A DNA stretch of 64,000 bases from CAXBGS01 sp963975425 (GTDB taxonomy: Bacteria > Planctomycetota > Planctomycetia > Pirellulales > Pirellulaceae), in NCBI GenBank assembly GCA_963975425.1, contig CAXBGS010000008.1:186001-250000 (forward strand), written 5' to 3'. The position numbers were made by a program, and so were the translations under genes. Below are positions 61,019-64,000 of the stretch, piece after piece (within the stretch, counting starts at the first letter, position 1; the number at the start of each line of letters is the position of its first letter). The notes below the pieces were generated by a model that did not search any database, had not been told where the DNA came from, and saw only the letters and a program-made list of their open reading frames with translations.

Positions 61019-64000
61019 GATTTGCTCAATGCCTCCAAACGCTCGCGAGATTTCTCCGCGAGTTCATGGCCTGGATGTTTGTCGATCACGTATCGAAAGA
61101 AATCGACGGCGAACTTTTGGGCTCTCGCTTTCGCGGCCGGCGTTTTGGCTTGCTGGACTAACAATTCGCTACAACGTCCCGCCTCAAATCCACTTTTCGC
61201 TTGCCAGTTCTTTATTTCCGCCGGCGCTTTTTCGGCGCCATAGCCGAACATCACTCGTTGAAACTCGGGAATCGCTTCGCTGAACTGACGGTTGCCGAAA
61301 TAGATTTCACCCATCATGAACCTTGCGCGTGCGGCAATCTCATTACGATAGTTGTTTGCCACTTGCGCGTAAAACTTGACGGCTCGGTTCAATTCACCCA
61401 ACTGTTGATAAGCATAGCCTTTTTCGTAAAACGCTTGCGGCAAAAAGGCCGTCGCAGGAAAACGCTCGGACAACTCGTCATACCACTCAATCGCGGCCTT
61501 CCACTGCTTTAACTGCGCCGCGCTTTGCCCACCGTGCAGCAAGATCAATTCGCGAACTTGACGTTCGGCCTGATCACGAATCGATTTCGCCGTATCGTTT
61601 TGTTCACGGATACGCTGGCGAGCAACTTCGTACCCTGCGAGTGACCGCTCGTAATCTTTCTGTTTGAATTTGCACTCACCGATCATCATCAGGGCGTCGA
61701 TCGCCAGCTTGCCATCGGGATGCCGCTTTGCCTGTTGGGAAAACGCGTCCCCGGATTCTTCGTAATCGCCGTTCTTGAAGTAAGACCAGCCTAAGCGGTA
61801 AAGAGATTTTTCGGACAATTCGTCATCGTCCGCCAGTTCCGAAGCCATTTGGTACTGCCGGGCGGCATCTTGCCATTTCTGTTCTGCGTAGTTCTTTTGG
61901 CCGACAAAAAATGCTGCCTCTGCTGACAATGCTGTCTTGGGAAACTTGCGAGTCAGTTCGGCAAAACGTTTTTTCGCAGCCTCGTCATCGCCCGCTTCGC
62001 GTAACGACCAACCCAGTTCGTAAAGGACCTTGTCCATCGACGGATAGTCGGGCACTTCGTTCACCAACCGTTCCAAGCGTTTGGCGGCCTGTTGGGGACG
62101 AGACTGTTGCTGGTCAATCAAAGCCAACTCGTACAACGCGTGACCGAGGTTCTTTCCTCGCGGTTTCAAGGAGAGATATGACTGCAGATCCTCTGCGGCT
62201 TCTTTCCATTGCTCGAGATTGCGTTTGGTGATGCCCCGAGCCAACAACGCGTCATCGGCGACGGGATGGTTCTTGTCTTGCTGGACAACGTCATCCAATG
62301 CCTTGAGCGCTTCTTTGTACTTTTCCGACTGCATGAGCGACCAACCGCGACCGTACTTGGCATAGGGAACCAAAGCAGGATCATGCTTGCCGCGAATGAT
62401 TCCGTCATAGTACGTCACGGCTCGGTCATATTTGCCTGCCGCACTGTTCATTTGGGCCAACTTGTATCGCGCCTGATCGGCCATCCGCGCCTTTGGATTC
62501 TGCTTGATTAGCTGTTCCCAAATTTCCGCCGCCGATTCGCCTTGGCCGGCCGTCAACAGCGCTTGTCCGGCGAGGACTTGAGCTTCGTCGGCACGGGCCC
62601 ATTTCGGGTCAGCTTTGGTGCTGGCATCAAAAGCCATGGCAGCTTCTGATGGTTGACCGGACATCAGATAAGCATGTCCCATCAGCATGTTCGCTTCGGC
62701 AACTTGGGCGGGTTGATTCAGCGAATCGATCTCGGTTCGCAACAGCGAAATCGTGTCCTTAAACGTGCCGGCGGCGTTCGAGGTGGCGGCGGCACGCAAC
62801 ACCCACAGTGGACGCTGGACGTTTGAGTCGGCGGGAATTTGCTGCAACAGCGTTTGATAAGTTTCCGCCGCCTTCTTGGGATCCCCACTCAACAACATCG
62901 CTTCGGCAGCGATGTAAGTGACGTCGGGTCGCAACGTATCCTTGGGAAACGTTTCCAGAAACTCTTTGGTCAACTGTAACGCGACATCCGCCTGATTCGT
63001 TTGGAATGCCGAGAATGCCGCGTTATACAAAGCGCGAGGTGCCAAATTATCTTGGGGCGCATCGCGATAGATCGCCCGGAACAGTTCGACCGACTCTTTT
63101 AAGGTTTCCGGCTTCATCGACAAGGCTTCGGCGTGATCAAGACGCACCGAGATTGCAAACGGCCCTTCGATTCCGGCATCGATTCGTTGCTTTGCGATTC
63201 TTGCCGCTGCGTCCGGTTTATTTTCGGCAAGTCGCATGCGAGCCAACCAATGAGCCGCTTCGGTCGCGGCTTCAACGTTGCCCTGTTTCAGCACTTCGTT
63301 GAACCGTTTTTCCGCGACGTTCATTTTGCCGCCACGATACGCGCTTTGCGCCGATGCCAAACGTGCGGTTGCGGCGTAACGCGATTGCGGGTGCTGTTCT
63401 AGCAGTTGTTCGTATTTTGCGGCTGCCTCGACGGGGCGTTGCGATTGCACAAGTGCATAGGCTTGTCGGAATAGGGCATAAGCCAAGTCATCATCGGCTT
63501 CCGTCGCAGCGATGGCCGAATCGAACGAATCGATGGCTTTGTCATATTGCTTGTTCAGAATCGCGACGTCACCGATTCGCAGGTGCACATCAGCAATCAA
63601 ATCGGCACGGTCGCAAGTGCTAAGCAACTGCTGAAACGAGGCCACCGCTTTTTCGGTTTGCCCCAAGTCTTCATAGGCGACGCCGCGGGCATACAACGCA
63701 TCACACCTGAGCGGCGAATCCTTGGCGTTAGGCATTGCCAGCAGTTGGTCATAGAACTTAACGGCCTGCTTCGCTTCGCCTAACCCGTACGCCGCTTCGG
63801 CGCTATAGAAGATCGCGCGATCTTTGAATTTACTCTTGGGAAACTCGCGACTGAGTGTGGCGAACGTTTTCAACGATTCTCGCAATCGTTTCGCATCACG
63901 GTTGGGCGCGTCACCTGATGCGGCATACAAACACCAACCGTGATTCACCAAGCTTTCTTCTCGCAAGTCATACTTGGGATCCTTTAACGCTTTGCGAAAC
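61015..64000 (-). CDS. Large TPR-repeat protein, partial (N-terminus outside window)
   Basis: An open frame runs from the window end at 64000 to a stop at 61015, giving 994 visible residues; a TTG at 63966 is not a likely start because coding continues upstream. Nearly the whole length is tetratricopeptide repeats of the form YARGVAYEDLGQTEKAVASFQ and LYRLGWSYFKNGDYEESGDAF, at least 15 units. Such YbgF/CpoB- or BamD-like TPR scaffolds act in the periplasm. As first gene before exbB and exbD, it resembles Tol-system organisation where a TPR protein cooperates with the motor. Confidence 0.9.
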   Translation of the reverse strand, partial: FRKALKDPKYDLREESLVNHGWCLYAASGDAPNRDAKRLRESLKTFATLSREFPKSKFKDRAIFYSAEAAYGLGEAKQAVKFYDQLLAMPNAKDSPLRCDALYARGVAYEDLGQTEKAVASFQQLLSTCDRADLIADVHLRIGDVAILNKQYDKAIDSFDSAIAATEADDDLAYALFRQAYALVQSQRPVEAAAKYEQLLEQHPQSRYAATARLASAQSAYRGGKMNVAEKRFNEVLKQGNVEAATEAAHWLARMRLAENKPDAAARIAKQRIDAGIEGPFAISVRLDHAEALSMKPETLKESVELFRAIYRDAPQDNLAPRALYNAAFSAFQTNQADVALQLTKEFLETFPKDTLRPDVTYIAAEAMLLSGDPKKAAETYQTLLQQIPADSNVQRPLWVLRAAATSNAAGTFKDTISLLRTEIDSLNQPAQVAEANMLMGHAYLMSGQPSEAAMAFDASTKADPKWARADEAQVLAGQALLTAGQGESAAEIWEQLIKQNPKARMADQARYKLAQMNSAAGKYDRAVTYYDGIIRGKHDPALVPYAKYGRGWSLMQSEKYKEALKALDDVVQQDKNHPVADDALLARGITKRNLEQWKEAAEDLQSYLSLKPRGKNLGHALYELALIDQQQSRPQQAAKRLERLVNEVPDYPSMDKVLYELGWSLREAGDDEAAKKRFAELTRKFPKTALSAEAAFFVGQKNYAEQKWQDAARQYQMASELADDDELSEKSLYRLGWSYFKNGDYEESGDAFSQQAKRHPDGKLAIDALMMIGECKFKQKDYERSLAGYEVARQRIREQNDTAKSIRDQAERQVRELILLHGGQSAAQLKQWKAAIEWYDELSERFPATAFLPQAFYEKGYAYQQLGELNRAVKFYAQVANNYRNEIAARARFMMGEIYFGNRQFSEAIPEFQRVMFGYGAEKAPAEIKNWQAKSGFEAGRCSELLVQQAKTPAAKARAQKFAVDFFRYVIDKHPGHELAEKSRERLEALSKS

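Overview
This window looks like chromosomal DNA of a marine planctomycete of the Rhodopirellula/Pirellulaceae type. That is an inference from gene content. The window has three formylglycine-type secreted sulfatases, a DUF1592/DUF1552 gene pair with a planctomycete cytochrome-c motif, a PQQ-like propeller protein, a DUF4432 protein, a PL10-type pectate lyase, several twin-arginine signals, and moderately GC-rich DNA with many TTG/GTG starts and short intergenic gaps. I see no phage, insertion sequence, tRNA, rRNA or CRISPR array.

Layout. 1-2.6 kb: the N-terminal part of a secreted coiled-coil-like protein, and a divergent ABC exporter. 2.8-5.8 kb: PQQ-like propeller protein and adenine deaminase. 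6.0-7.7 kb: DUF5989 peptide plus a membrane-anchored SGNH hydrolase. 8.2-11.3 kb: first purine-degradation block, with allantoinase, OHCU decarboxylase and HIU hydrolase in one operon and a divergent urate oxidase. 11.5-21.3 kb: secreted catabolic genes (two sulfatases, a sialidase-like protein, the DUF1552/DUF1592 pair, an amidohydrolase). 21.5-29 kb: second purine block, with allantoate amidohydrolase, ureidoglycine aminohydrolase and a ureidoglycolate amidohydrolase-like gene in pathway order, divergent from a two-subunit xanthine dehydrogenase. Together with adenine deaminase, these blocks could take adenine through hypoxanthine, xanthine, urate and allantoin to glyoxylate, CO2 and ammonia by the plant-like ureide route.

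29-30 kb: Tat-exported alpha/alpha-toroid protein. 30.4-35.6 kb: a tightly packed six-gene minus-strand operon with a membrane protein, a zinc-ribbon membrane protein, a radical SAM enzyme resembling tetraether lipid synthase, a divergent Lgt-like membrane transferase, a DUF429 protein and MutM. The first four are the best candidate in the window for an undescribed, possibly lipid-modifying, system. 35.9-47 kb: trpB, a metallo-beta-lactamase-fold hydrolase, a small membrane protein, a sulfite-oxidase-family enzyme, a tandem HD-GYP protein with a degenerate first domain, a Rieske protein, a B12-binding radical SAM protein (TIGR03960 type), a secreted hypothetical protein and a SulP transporter. 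47.7-56.7 kb: DUF4432 protein, pectate lyase, CDF metal transporter, membrane-spermidine-synthase-like fusion, third sulfatase and a membrane-anchored endonuclease/phosphatase-fold protein. 56.8-64 kb: a minus-strand operon of a giant TPR protein, ExbB/TolQ, ExbD/TolR and a 926-residue membrane protein with a proline-rich linker and an alpha/alpha-toroid domain. It looks like a TonB/Tol-style energised envelope machine with an unusual output protein.

Short tandem duplications (12-21 bp units) are unusually frequent, both between genes and inside the N-terminal or linker parts of proteins.
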